Assembly (NCBI GenBank): GCA_963704615.1
Contig: OY969923.1
Location: 3,782,001-3,846,000 of the forward strand
Length of the DNA: 64,000 nt
Reading direction: 5' to 3'
Source of the DNA: Bog-756 sp963704615
Lineage (GTDB): Bacteria; Actinomycetota; Acidimicrobiia; Acidimicrobiales; RAAP-2
Below are positions 18,373-26,410 of the stretch, one piece after another. Positions within the stretch are counted from its first letter, which is position 1. Each line of letters starts with the position of its first letter. A model generated the notes under the pieces. That model was not told the origin of the DNA. It saw nothing but the letters and a program-made list of their open reading frames with translations, and made no database searches. The position numbers and the translations under genes were made by a program.

Positions 18373-18965
18373 CAGGGTTCCTCCACATCTCCGTCGTGCA
18401 CCGGTGAAGCAGGGGCCCTTCGCTCCGGACAGGTTGTGTTGTCCTGTCCATCATCACTACTACGGCCCCCTCCGACTTCCTCTCGGCCGCCTGGCACTTC
18501 CCGGGATCACCGGTTATAGACAGGGCTGCTACCCGGACCGCAGATCCGGGGCCGAGGAGGATCTCTCCAGTTCCGAGGACAACCTTCTGGCCATTCCGAG
18601 CCCCCTGCGCCGGGAGGTTCCTGGACACCCGCTCCAAGATCTCTGGTGTCGTCCGTGGTCTTCGCCCTTAAGGGGAGAGGCTCGACTCCTCCTAATCCGC
18701 CATGACGGCGGACCGGTGTAACGACGCTGCAGGCTTCACGTGATGTTACGGACTGGTCATTTGCTCCGCCCCGCTTCGAACCCGGCCTCTCGACCACGCA
18801 CGGGGGCTTCACTACCGGGGACCTTGGCGTCTCCCCGGACCGGACTCGCACCGGCTGGCTGACCTCAGCTTGTCGCTTGGTTACGTCATCACAACACGTA
18901 CCTCCTTGTTGTCATGGCGTCCAAGCTGCTGGACGCACCCCCATACCACCGGTTGGGTGAGGCAC

Positions 18966-19448
18966 CTACGGAAAGAATGAGTCGAGCCTCGGAAGCCGTC
19001 TCCCGTACGGACATCGAGCACAAAGCATTCGACCGATTCCGCCGAGCGCCGCACCAACTCCGACGAGAATCAGCATCCCCAGAGCGGCTACTGGCAGGGC
19101 GACCACATCGAACGGGATTGCCCCCAACCCTCCCTCGCCATGAACCTCTTCAACTGTAAACGAGAGAAAGTCCCAACCAATGACCGTTACGACGGCTCCC
19201 AACCAGGCAGCGCAACATAGACGCTCGGGGAGGCGCTTCCAGGCCAGAACAAGCCCCATCCCGATCGCCATAGCCACATTGCCCCAGACACCGATCTTGA
19301 CGACCGTCGCCTGATAGCCAGGCAGCAGGGCGATCGCAAGACAGCCTGCAACGAACGTGGCGGCGATGAGCAAGAGCCACTGAACAACCGCATGGGGTAA
19401 CCGACGAAGACCAAAACGATGCTCGGTGATCTGGCCGACCGATCTCAT
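18966..19448 (-). CDS. Membrane protein paired with an ArsR regulator
   Basis: This 160-aa protein has four membrane segments (AVVQWLLLIAATFVAGCLAIALL, GVWGNVAMAIGMGLVLAW, CAAWLGAVVTVIGWDFLSF, VALPVAALGMLILVGVGAAL). It begins 10 bases after the ArsR stop and must be co-transcribed with it. Pairing an ArsR/SdpR-like repressor with a small membrane protein recalls the SdpR-SdpI immunity pairs, but I see no sequence signature of SdpI, so this is only an analogy. Confidence 0.7.
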   Translation of the reverse strand: MRSVGQITEHRFGLRRLPHAVVQWLLLIAATFVAGCLAIALLPGYQATVVKIGVWGNVAMAIGMGLVLAWKRLPERLCCAAWLGAVVTVIGWDFLSFTVEEVHGEGGLGAIPFDVVALPVAALGMLILVGVGAALGGIGRMLCARCPYGRRLPRLDSFFP

Positions 19449-19458
19449 GATCCGGTCC

Positions 19459-19788
19459 CTATTCCGTCACTCGCTGAGTCGCACTGGACCGGCGTTTACG
19501 ACGCTGGCGAAGAACAACTTGCTCCGGACAAACCGTCGAAAGGAACTGCCCAACGCAAAGCGCCAGCCGATCCTCGACAAGAGAGTAAAAGATTCGATTT
19601 GCATCCCGACGTTCCACGACGAGTCCCGAGGACCTCAGGACGCCAAGGTGCCGTGAGATTGAAGGAGCACTAATAGTGAAACGGGATGCGATCTCTCCGG
19701 CAGTCAGCTCACCAGATTGGAGGTCTTGCAATATCTGTCGACGAGTGGGATCAGCAAGAGCCTTGAACACTCCAGCGTCGTCATCCAT
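19459..19788 (-). CDS. ArsR-family transcriptional regulator
   Basis: This 109-aa winged-helix protein begins VFKALADPTRRQILQDL, with the recognition helix ISAPSISRHLGVLRSSGL and the wing VVERRDANRIFYSL, which is the SdpR-like subgroup. It has no N-terminal CxC metal site; the cysteines at positions near CVGQ and TVCPE are isolated, so metal sensing is doubtful. The ATG at 19788 follows GGGAAG. An inverted repeat just upstream is probably its own operator, giving autoregulation of this two-gene operon. Confidence 0.88.
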   Translation of the reverse strand: MDDDAGVFKALADPTRRQILQDLQSGELTAGEIASRFTISAPSISRHLGVLRSSGLVVERRDANRIFYSLVEDRLALCVGQFLSTVCPEQVVLRQRRKRRSSATQRVTE

Positions 19789-19797
19789 CTTCCCATG

Positions 19798-19813
19798 TTA
19801 GCTAATATGCTAA
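19798..19813 (-). promoter_or_regulatory. Likely ArsR operator
   Basis: TTAGC-TAATAT-GCTAA is a perfect inverted repeat ending 10 bases before the arsR start, in otherwise GC-rich DNA. It overlaps an AT-rich stretch that could serve as the -10 region. Confidence 0.6.
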
Positions 19814-19981
19814 TAACCAACAAGAGCCAGGCCCGATCGGATCGTGGGGTATCCCCGACCGCCGGCTGTGGGCGCGTTATCCGATCGCTCGGGTGACAGG
19901 GTGCTAACGACTGCAAGCGTCATAGTGGGGCACCCCGAGTGGTAGCTGTTGGCTGGTCTTCCCACCAATAGGAGGAAGACC

Positions 19982-20893
19982 ATGTCCATTCTCGACTCGC
20001 CCTCGGCCGCACTCACCATCATTATCGAGGACCCACTCTTCGACGAAGCCCAGGTGGCGGCAGCGGCCTTCCTCGCCAGGTACAGCGGCCGGACCTTGGA
20101 CGCCTACCGCTATGACCTACGGACCTTCTTCCAGTGGGCCTCGGATTCCCATGTGGCAGTTCTCGAGGCCACACGCCCCCACATCGAGCTCTACCGCACC
20201 TCGATGGAACAGAGGAATCTCGCGCCGTCGACGATCGACCGTCGGTTGTCGACGGTCTGTGGCTTCTACCGATTCGCCCACATCGACGGCCGGGTTGGTG
20301 CCAATCCGGCCCAGTACGTCCGACGGCCCAAGGTTCACCCCTCGGAGGGCCGAGGCCTCGACCGCCGGGAGCTCGGGACGTTCCTCTTCACCGCCGAGCG
20401 GTTCGATCGGGACCACGCCGCCCTCGCCGTGCTGCTCGGGCTGAATGGCCTCCGGGTGAGCGAGGCCTGTGGGACCAACATCGAGGACCTCGCCTTCGAC
20501 CGCGGGCACCGGACCCTGAGGATCATGGGCAAGGGAAGCAAGCCGGCGGTCATCCCCCTGGTTCCGAGGGCAGCCAGGACCATCGACCTGGTAATCGGGG
20601 AGCGGTCAGACGGTCCGATCCTTCGACGACAGGACGGGAGCCGCTTGGATCGGCGCACCGCACACCGCTGGGTTCGGTCCATCGGTAAGCGGGCCGGGCT
20701 CGGGATCGTCTATCCCCACATGCTCCGGTCAGCCTTCATCATGGCCGCCCTCGACGCCGGAGTTCCCCTTCGCGACGTCCAGATCGCGGCTCGCCACGCC
20801 GATCCCAGGACGACAACGATCTATGACCGAAGGCGGGAGAACTTCGACCGCCATGCCGCTTACGTCGTGGTGGCCTTCGTGGCAGGCGGATAG
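19982..20893 (+). CDS. XerD-like tyrosine recombinase
   Basis: This 303-aa recombinase has an N-terminal core-binding domain (AAAFLARYSGRTLDAYRYDL) and the catalytic set GLRVSEA, GKGSKPAVIPL, HMLRSAF, ARHADPR and the nucleophile in TIYDRRR. It lacks an arm-binding domain, like the recombinases of integron- or transposon-type units. The ATG at 19982 follows AGGAGGA. The gene has its own ribosome site and no excisionase, and it stands alone between the ArsR operon and a converging hypothetical gene. It may be a remnant of a nested element. Confidence 0.9.
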   Translation: MSILDSPSAALTIIIEDPLFDEAQVAAAAFLARYSGRTLDAYRYDLRTFFQWASDSHVAVLEATRPHIELYRTSMEQRNLAPSTIDRRLSTVCGFYRFAHIDGRVGANPAQYVRRPKVHPSEGRGLDRRELGTFLFTAERFDRDHAALAVLLGLNGLRVSEACGTNIEDLAFDRGHRTLRIMGKGSKPAVIPLVPRAARTIDLVIGERSDGPILRRQDGSRLDRRTAHRWVRSIGKRAGLGIVYPHMLRSAFIMAALDAGVPLRDVQIAARHADPRTTTIYDRRRENFDRHAAYVVVAFVAGG

Positions 20894-20900
20894 AAGGGTC

Positions 20901-21401
20901 TCAGCCTTCGGTCGGCACCAACCGGACGAGCCGACGATCGGCAATCGAGGAAGCAACCTCCTCGACCGAGCGCCCCGTCCGTTCGGCGGCAGCTCTTATG
21001 AAGATCAGCAGGGCATAGAACGAATAGATCCAGAGATCATCGGTCTGCCACCAAGCGGCATCAGCCAGCAGGTCGGGATAGACGCCACCATGGATCATGG
21101 CGGCCGCGGAGATGGCGTACTTGCTCTTGTAGTGCTGATTCTTTCCGGAGAATTGGTGCTCCGGAAGGAATCGATCCCGGATGTTCTCGAAATCGATCGG
21201 TTCAGCCGTGGTGGCCCCGGACTCATCGATGGCATCGGAAGCGAGCTCGAGCAGCTCTTCGGCCGGAAACGTGTTGTGTCGAATGTGTGACGCCCCGAGC
21301 TTCTCGAGTATCGGATCAACGTCCTGGCCAGAAGCCAGGCCGGCGAGGACGAGCTGAACGGCATCACTTCGATCCTCCGTGGGCTGCTTCCTCGGCGCCA
21401 T
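20901..21401 (-). CDS. Conserved hypothetical protein
   Basis: This 166-aa soluble, acidic protein converges on the recombinase gene, with only 7 bases between the stops. Visible blocks are FLPEHQFSGKNQHYKSKYAI, a Trp/Tyr-rich stretch AAWWQTDDLWIYSFYALLIF, and IRAAAERTGRSVEEVA. I do not recognise the family. It may belong with the recombinase as a small unit. The GTG at 21404 is an alternative start. Confidence 0.6.
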   Translation of the reverse strand: MAPRKQPTEDRSDAVQLVLAGLASGQDVDPILEKLGASHIRHNTFPAEELLELASDAIDESGATTAEPIDFENIRDRFLPEHQFSGKNQHYKSKYAISAAAMIHGGVYPDLLADAAWWQTDDLWIYSFYALLIFIRAAAERTGRSVEEVASSIADRRLVRLVPTEG

Positions 21402-21558
21402 CACTGCAAGGCTAGATCCAAGGATTCAAATCTGCAGATATCGACCCCGAGCCGGTGTTATGTGACAGGGCCGGAGGCTCACTGGGCGAGCATCCGTGAT
21501 CCGATCCAGGACGGCCTATATGTCACTGAGCTTCGGTCCGGGCGGCGGCAAATACCAG

Positions 21559-23457
21559 TCAGGCTGGTGCGAACACCGACACGGGTACGGCGCTCTGAAC
21601 GTTCCACGCCCAGTCACCCAGCTCGCCAAATGTGTTCTCGCCCCAACAGTCCACCTCGCCCGATGTGACGACGGCGCAATACGAGAACTGATTTATGGCC
21701 ATGCTCTGCACACCCGCAAGATCGCCGCTACCCCCGACTCCGAGGACTTCGACAGGTGATGCACACCCATCGAGAGCAGCGACGCAAGTAGGACTTGGCC
21801 CTGCACCAAGTTCACCTTCGAAGTTGTCTCCCCAGCACTCCGCGTTGTGCGAACTCAGCACGGCACAGAAACCGTCGAGATTGGCGGTGAGACTGGCGAC
21901 CCCCGACAGGGTGCCCGAGCCGTCGATGCCGACCACCGAGACAGGTGTATCGCTCTCGTCGTCATTACCATCCCCCAAGGCTCCGTAGGGCTCGTTTTGA
22001 CCCCAGCAATCGACCTGCCCGGAGGTGAGCAGCGCACAGTCGCTCTCCGCGTCCACGGCCGTGGCCACCGAACTGGCCCCACTAAGCGTGCCGCTACCCC
22101 CCACACCCTCGACAGCCACCGGTGAGTTGGACGATCCACCGTACGACCCGTCTCCGAGCAGCCCATCGTTGTTGTAGCCCCAACAGTCGACACCTCCGCC
22201 AGACAAGCTGGACAAGACAGCGCAAAAGCCCAGGTAGCTGCCCACAACGGTCGCCACGCCCGACAGCGTCCCGGTGTCGCCGACGCCGACCACTTGGGTT
22301 GCGAAGACGGAGCAACCGTCACCGCCACAGTCATCCGGTCCATAGGTGCCGTTTCCCAAGTCGCCTTGTGTGTTACTCCCCCAGCAGTCGACGCCACCGC
22401 CGGTCAGGACGGCGCAGTAGCTCCCAAAACCCCCGTCGTTCGCTAGGCCAACCGCGCCGGTGAGCGGCGTGCCAAGACCCACATCGACCAGAACGGGACT
22501 GTCGACGTTGTCGGTATCAGTGCCGTCTGCCCCGTAACCCCAGCAGACCACGTTGCCCGTATTGAGCAGGGCACAGTACTCCTCGTTGCCTCCCACAAGG
22601 CTGGTCACTCCCGAAAGGTATTCGGGTCCTCCGACCCCGAGAACCTGGACGGGACTGGGTATTCCCACGCCTGTGCCGGTGGAGGTCCCATTGCCAAGCT
22701 CGCCACGGGAGTCGTCACCCCAACAGTCCACACCACCCGAAGTCAGGAGCGCACAGAAGGAGGTGAGGTTCCCGGCGCTGGCCAAGGACTGCGCTCCGGT
22801 CAGGACTCCGGAACCGAGAACGCCTACCACCGATTGAGGAGCGAGCGCGCAGGCAGTGCCGCCGCAGTTCTGTGGTCCGCTCAGGGAACCGTAACCCAGC
22901 TCTCCGTATTCGTTGTCCCCCCAGCAGTCCACCGCCCCGTTGGCGGCGAGTACGGCGCAGTAGGTGTTGGGGGAATCGGTGCCGTTTGTGGCCGCTCCGT
23001 ATACGCTCTCGACGCCGGAGAGAGGCGGGCGACCATCGCCTTTCGCCACGGTCACTGTTTTGTTCTCTGACTTGGACGCTTGCCCAACCGCCGTCAGGGT
23101 GAACTTGTACTTCAGCGTCTTTTTGCCGGAGTTCAGCGGGACGACCACGGTCTGACTGAAACTACCGGAGTAACAGTTGGAAGATACCGGAAGATTGCTG
23201 AGGGAGGGAGTGGACGACAAGGTGCAACCATAGTAGTTGTCGTTTACATTCGTCACTGTGGCGGAGACAGTCACCGTCCCGTCGCTATTCGTGACTTTCG
23301 ACGGCGAAGCGGTGAAGTGGGTGATGGTTGGTTTGATGACCCTCGCCGATGCAATGCCGGGGGTGGTTACCAACGCTCCGGCAATAACTGCGCATCCTGC
23401 CAGCACCACTGCGAATCGACGTCCAAAACTGCCATTGAATGAACCGGGACCCGCCAT
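21559..23457 (-). CDS. Secreted RCC1-repeat protein
   Basis: This 632-aa exported protein has a signal peptide (FAVVLAGCAVIAGALVTTPG) cut near IASA. A single beta-rich domain follows (ITHFTASPSKVTNSDGTVTV). About nine RCC1-type repeats of roughly 50 residues come next, each with a core like CALLTSGGVDCWGDNSRGEL and two cysteines, which should build a disulfide-stabilised propeller. The ATG at 23457 is preceded by GGAGGTGATC, a perfect anti-16S match, which decides the start against upstream options. The function is unknown; the architecture suggests surface binding. Confidence 0.85.
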   Translation of the reverse strand: MAGPGSFNGSFGRRFAVVLAGCAVIAGALVTTPGIASARVIKPTITHFTASPSKVTNSDGTVTVSATVTNVNDNYYGCTLSSTPSLSNLPVSSNCYSGSFSQTVVVPLNSGKKTLKYKFTLTAVGQASKSENKTVTVAKGDGRPPLSGVESVYGAATNGTDSPNTYCAVLAANGAVDCWGDNEYGELGYGSLSGPQNCGGTACALAPQSVVGVLGSGVLTGAQSLASAGNLTSFCALLTSGGVDCWGDDSRGELGNGTSTGTGVGIPSPVQVLGVGGPEYLSGVTSLVGGNEEYCALLNTGNVVCWGYGADGTDTDNVDSPVLVDVGLGTPLTGAVGLANDGGFGSYCAVLTGGGVDCWGSNTQGDLGNGTYGPDDCGGDGCSVFATQVVGVGDTGTLSGVATVVGSYLGFCAVLSSLSGGGVDCWGYNNDGLLGDGSYGGSSNSPVAVEGVGGSGTLSGASSVATAVDAESDCALLTSGQVDCWGQNEPYGALGDGNDDESDTPVSVVGIDGSGTLSGVASLTANLDGFCAVLSSHNAECWGDNFEGELGAGPSPTCVAALDGCASPVEVLGVGGSGDLAGVQSMAINQFSYCAVVTSGEVDCWGENTFGELGDWAWNVQSAVPVSVFAPA

Positions 23458-23674
23458 TGGGATCACCTCCATATCGCCATTTCCTGCGAGCAGGCTAGCC
23501 CGCCGCGAATCCGTCGTGCTCAGTGTGCGCTCCTCGCGTTCTCGTGGCCACGAGGGGCGCGAGCGGGTGCTCGGAACAGTCATGCCTGGATGAAAGGAGA
23601 AGGGTCAGGGTTGCCCCACTTGTGCGATTACATGGGTGATCCGTTGGACCTGGGCTGAAGCCATGGAAGCACAC

Positions 23675-24953
23675 TCAGCCAACCCCGTCGATCTTCTTGA
23701 GGAAGCCGTCTAGGAGCTCTGCCCGGTCGTCTTGGCTGTGGCCGAGGGCGTCGTCTCGTTGCCGGCGCAAGATGGTGAGGAACTGAGGCCCGGTCTCGAA
23801 GAAGCCGCAGCGCTCGCAGACCGACTCGAAGGTGCAGTCGAGCCCGCTCGGCCGGGTGCAGTGACCGTTCCCCAACAGGCGACGGTGCTCTGCGGCGATG
23901 CGGCGCATGTTGGCCCCCTCGACGCTGGCCGGGAGCGCGATCGCCGCTCTCGTAGCTCGCCTCGACGGCTTGGGTGACCCGGAAGTACTCCTCGGCCACC
24001 GTCCGATTCGAGATGCGGGCATAGGTGAGCGTCATGCGCATGGAGCGGTGACCGAGGAGGGCGGCGATCGCTTCGAGGCTCATGCCCCGGTTGATCATCC
24101 GGGTGGCGAGCGTGTGGCGGAGCTGATGGGGATGGACGTGGCCGATGCCGGCCCGCTTGGCCACCCGATCGACGTAGCGGTGGATGGTGCGCCGGTCGAA
24201 GGGTTGGCCGTCGTCGCGCTCGACCAAGCGACCTGAGCGGCTCGGTCCCCGGAACTTCTGGTAGTCGATGATGAGCCGCACCAGGTCGGGCCCGATCGGC
24301 ACGTAGCGGTCGTTGTGCAGCTTGCCGACCGGGATCCTCAACGAGAAAGTGTCACCGAGCAAGGTCACGGCCTTGTCGTCGAGTCCCGAGAGCTCGCCGA
24401 CTCGGATGCCTGTCTGGGCCAGAATCTCGACCATGACCCGTCGACGAGGATCGGGGTCGCTGGCCAGTGCCGCGGTGAACTTCTCCATCGTCGGGTCGTC
24501 GAGGAACTTCGGCAACGGCTCGTCTGCCTGGGGGAAGTCACCGGGGAAGATCAGCGTGCGGCTCGGCGCGTCGTCGTAGTCCCAATCGCGCAGTCGCTCG
24601 AAGAACGTGCGCAATAAGCCGAGTCGGTGCCGGATGGTGACGCTGGCCAAAGGCTTTCCGCTCTTGCCGGGTCGAGCGGCCAGCCAGAGCTTGTGCGCTT
24701 CGATGTGGCGCCGCTCGACGGCGGCCATCGAGGTGCACCCAGGGTCTGCCTGTGTGACTTGGCCGGCGAAGTGACGGAGCGCCCCCTCGACGGCGGCAAC
24801 CGTCATCGGACGGGCCGAGACGCTGAGTTGATCCAGGTAGGAGGCCATGGTGGCCACCATCACCGGTGCTCTGTGGGCGGTCTCGGCCCAGGGGAACTCG
24901 ATCGGGCTCCACCATGGCGAGGGAACGTCTGCTGCCTTCGGGAGAGCGCTCAT
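23675..24953 (-). pseudogene. Tyrosine recombinase (second of a pair), single-base frameshift near 23945
   Basis: The first frame has the core-binding part and the catalytic residues: QTGIRVGELSGL, HPHQLRHTLATRM, LGHRSMRMTLTYARIS. The second frame has the family C-terminal tail MRRIAAEHRRLLGNGHCTRP, then CTFESVCERCGFF and a stop at 23675. Dropping one base in the GG near 23945 joins them to a 425-aa protein of normal length. The catalytic domain itself is intact, so the frameshifted protein (stop at 23628) could keep some activity. Its ATG overlaps the stop of the upstream recombinase (ATGA). Confidence 0.82.
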
Positions 24954-25987
24954 CGGGCCACCTCGACCGGTGCGTGGAGAGCTTCCATGGCCTTGCGGTA
25001 CTCCTCGGCCAGCCAGTCGATGCTGAGGTGGAGGTAGATCCTCGTCGACGCGATGGAGCGGTGACCGGCTTGAGCTTGGACGGCTTCGATCGCCATGCCT
25101 CCTTCACGCAATCTGGTGAAGCAGGTGTGGCGCAGCTCGTGACAGGTCCCGTGGGTGAGACCCGCTCGTTCACGTGCCGCGCTGAAGATCTCGATGATCC
25201 CTTCGGTCGAGAGCGGCTGCCCCCGCCTCGGGCCCTTGAGCGAGACGAAGAGCCGATCAGTCGGAGCATCGGGCGGTCGCTCCTTGTTCATGTAGTCCGC
25301 CACCGTGGCAAAGAAGGTCGGCGAGATCGGGACGAGCCGTTGGTGGCCTCCCTTGCCCTCGGCGATGAAGACACGCCACTCTCCGAGCCGAAGATCCTCG
25401 AGTCGCAGCCCCAGCACCTCACCTCGACGCAGACCGCCGAGCAGCATGGCCTGAGCCATGGCCCGGTCCCGATCGGTGCGCAGCGCCGCCATGAGCGCCT
25501 CGACCTCGTCGGGATTCAAGATGCGCGGCAGACGTCGGACGCCCCGCACGAGCGGCGCACCGGTCTGGCCCCGATGACGGTTGCGCCGGGTGGGCAGACC
25601 CCGTGGCACCGGATTGGTCACCACGCCGGTGTCACCTCTGATGACGAGATAGCCATAGAGGCTCGACAGCGCGGCCAACCGTCGCTTGATGGTGGACGGC
25701 GACAGACCCGCCTCGCCGTCAGAGATCCGCACCACCTTCTCAGCGCCCTTCTGCGGTCGCCGCTGGGAGGTCACAAAGCGAAGCACGTCCTTTGGGGTCA
25801 CGTCGGCGGGCTCCTTGCCGATGACCCTGAAGAACACACTCAGGTCATGGGCATAGGCCCGCACCGTGCTCGGCCGGGCACGTCCCGAGGCGAACTCCAA
25901 GAACTCGTCGACCAGTTCGTGACCGACCCGGTACTCGCGCACGCCGTCTGCACGAAGGCGACTCTGAAACGACGGACACCACACCAC
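24950..25987 (-). CDS. Tyrosine recombinase (first of a tandem pair)
   Basis: This 345-aa recombinase has the N-terminal domain LVDEFLEFASGRARPSTVRA. The catalytic set is GGLRRGEVLGLRLE, EGKGGHQRLVP, CHELRHTCFTRL, AGHRSIASTRIY. It is translationally coupled to the second recombinase by an ATGA overlap. Overlapping tyrosine recombinases in a row are typical of Tn554-like transposons and of RIT (recombinase-in-trio) elements; here only two are found in the row. It lies just inside the right end of the island. Confidence 0.9.
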   Translation of the reverse strand: MVWCPSFQSRLRADGVREYRVGHELVDEFLEFASGRARPSTVRAYAHDLSVFFRVIGKEPADVTPKDVLRFVTSQRRPQKGAEKVVRISDGEAGLSPSTIKRRLAALSSLYGYLVIRGDTGVVTNPVPRGLPTRRNRHRGQTGAPLVRGVRRLPRILNPDEVEALMAALRTDRDRAMAQAMLLGGLRRGEVLGLRLEDLRLGEWRVFIAEGKGGHQRLVPISPTFFATVADYMNKERPPDAPTDRLFVSLKGPRRGQPLSTEGIIEIFSAARERAGLTHGTCHELRHTCFTRLREGGMAIEAVQAQAGHRSIASTRIYLHLSIDWLAEEYRKAMEALHAPVEVAR

Positions 25988-26083
25988 CGCACACCTCCTT
26001 GTCGGACCTACGTCCGAAGAAGGCTCCCCGGACGCTCAGTCCAGGTGGCGGATCACCCATGTAAGTGCCGTTGGGGGTCACTT

Positions 26084-26106
26084 TCACTTTCACCCGTGTA
26101 ACCGCG
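26084..26106 (-). repeat. Inverted partner of the 23-bp repeat at 12148
   Basis: The reverse complement reads CGCGGTTACACGGGTGAAAG and on, matching 12148-12170 at 22 of 23 positions. It lies about 100 bp upstream of the recombinase pair and about 180 bp inside attR. Two direct copies of CCCGACAATT follow at 26141-26150 and 26153-26162. Confidence 0.7.
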
Positions 26107-26285
26107 ATATTCGGGCATGGGGGTTGTGCAGCAGTTTCTGCCCGACAATTGACCCGACAATTCCGTCCATCTGCGTCGCAGCGCGTCGTGCCTCGTCGCG
26201 GGCCTCTTCGCACTCACCGTGTCTGATCTGCGAGGATAGAACCCGCTGCGACGCAGGCGGACCGGCAGCGAAATCAAGGAACGCC

Positions 26286-26333
26286 CTTTTAATCCCAAGG
26301 TGGCGAGATCGAGACTCGCACGGCCCACCTGGT
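26286..26333 (+). repeat. attR: 48-bp copy of the tRNA-Lys 3' end
   Basis: It is identical to 6636-6683. Only the anticodon-loop-to-3'-end part of the tRNA is present, so it is not a tRNA gene. The sequence right of it (TTTTTGGT at +12, ATAGCCTAAACC at +34) also resembles the sequence right of attL, suggesting that a related element once followed. Confidence 0.93.
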
Positions 26334-26378
26334 AGTGGCGGTTTTTGGTCTCCTCGTGCCCAGCGCATAGCCTAAACC

Positions 26379-26400
26379 GGTGCTTCGGATTCTGGCGGGG
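26379..26400 (+). repeat. ISL3-type terminal repeat remnant
   Basis: GGTGCTTCGGATTCTGGCGG plus GG matches the IS end at 31982-32003 in 18 of 22 positions. Both are preceded by CTAAACC. The thiG remnant starts about 10 bases further on, so an insertion followed by deletion probably removed the thiG 5' end. Confidence 0.6.
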
Positions 26401-26410
26401 AGCCGCTGTG

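Larger units (their letters stand above)
16930..18851 (-). mobile_element. Group II intron with maturase ORF
   Basis: On the minus strand the intron starts with GTGCGAGTCCGG at 18851, matching the GUGYG 5' end rule. It has about 480 bases of structured, GC-rich leader, an intron-encoded reverse transcriptase, and a domain V hairpin at 17012-16977. The 3' end is not fixed; it should lie 40-90 bases past domain V. It sits in intergenic DNA between the secreted protein gene and a membrane protein gene. The encoded protein has two frameshifts, so the copy is probably immobile unless the bases are wrong. Confidence 0.82.
6636..26333. mobile_element. Integrative mobilizable element in tRNA-Lys, about 19.7 kb
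   Basis: The element is delimited by exact 48-bp att repeats. From left to right it carries an integrase, an excisionase-like gene, a MobF relaxase with repeats on each side, and exported proteins. It continues with a group II intron, an ArsR regulator and membrane protein, a solitary tyrosine recombinase, an RCC1-repeat protein and a tandem recombinase pair. No type IV secretion, coupling protein or replication initiator gene is visible, so it is best seen as mobilizable rather than self-transmissible. The mosaic of recombinases suggests later insertions into an original int-xis-mob core. Confidence 0.85.

Noticed and set aside
24866..26101. 411-codon + strand frame
   Set aside because: It is antisense to the first recombinase of the pair and has no recognisable domain.
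26286..26333. Second tRNA-Lys gene
   Set aside because: Only the 3' half from the anticodon loop is present, without D arm or 5' acceptor strand; it is an att copy.
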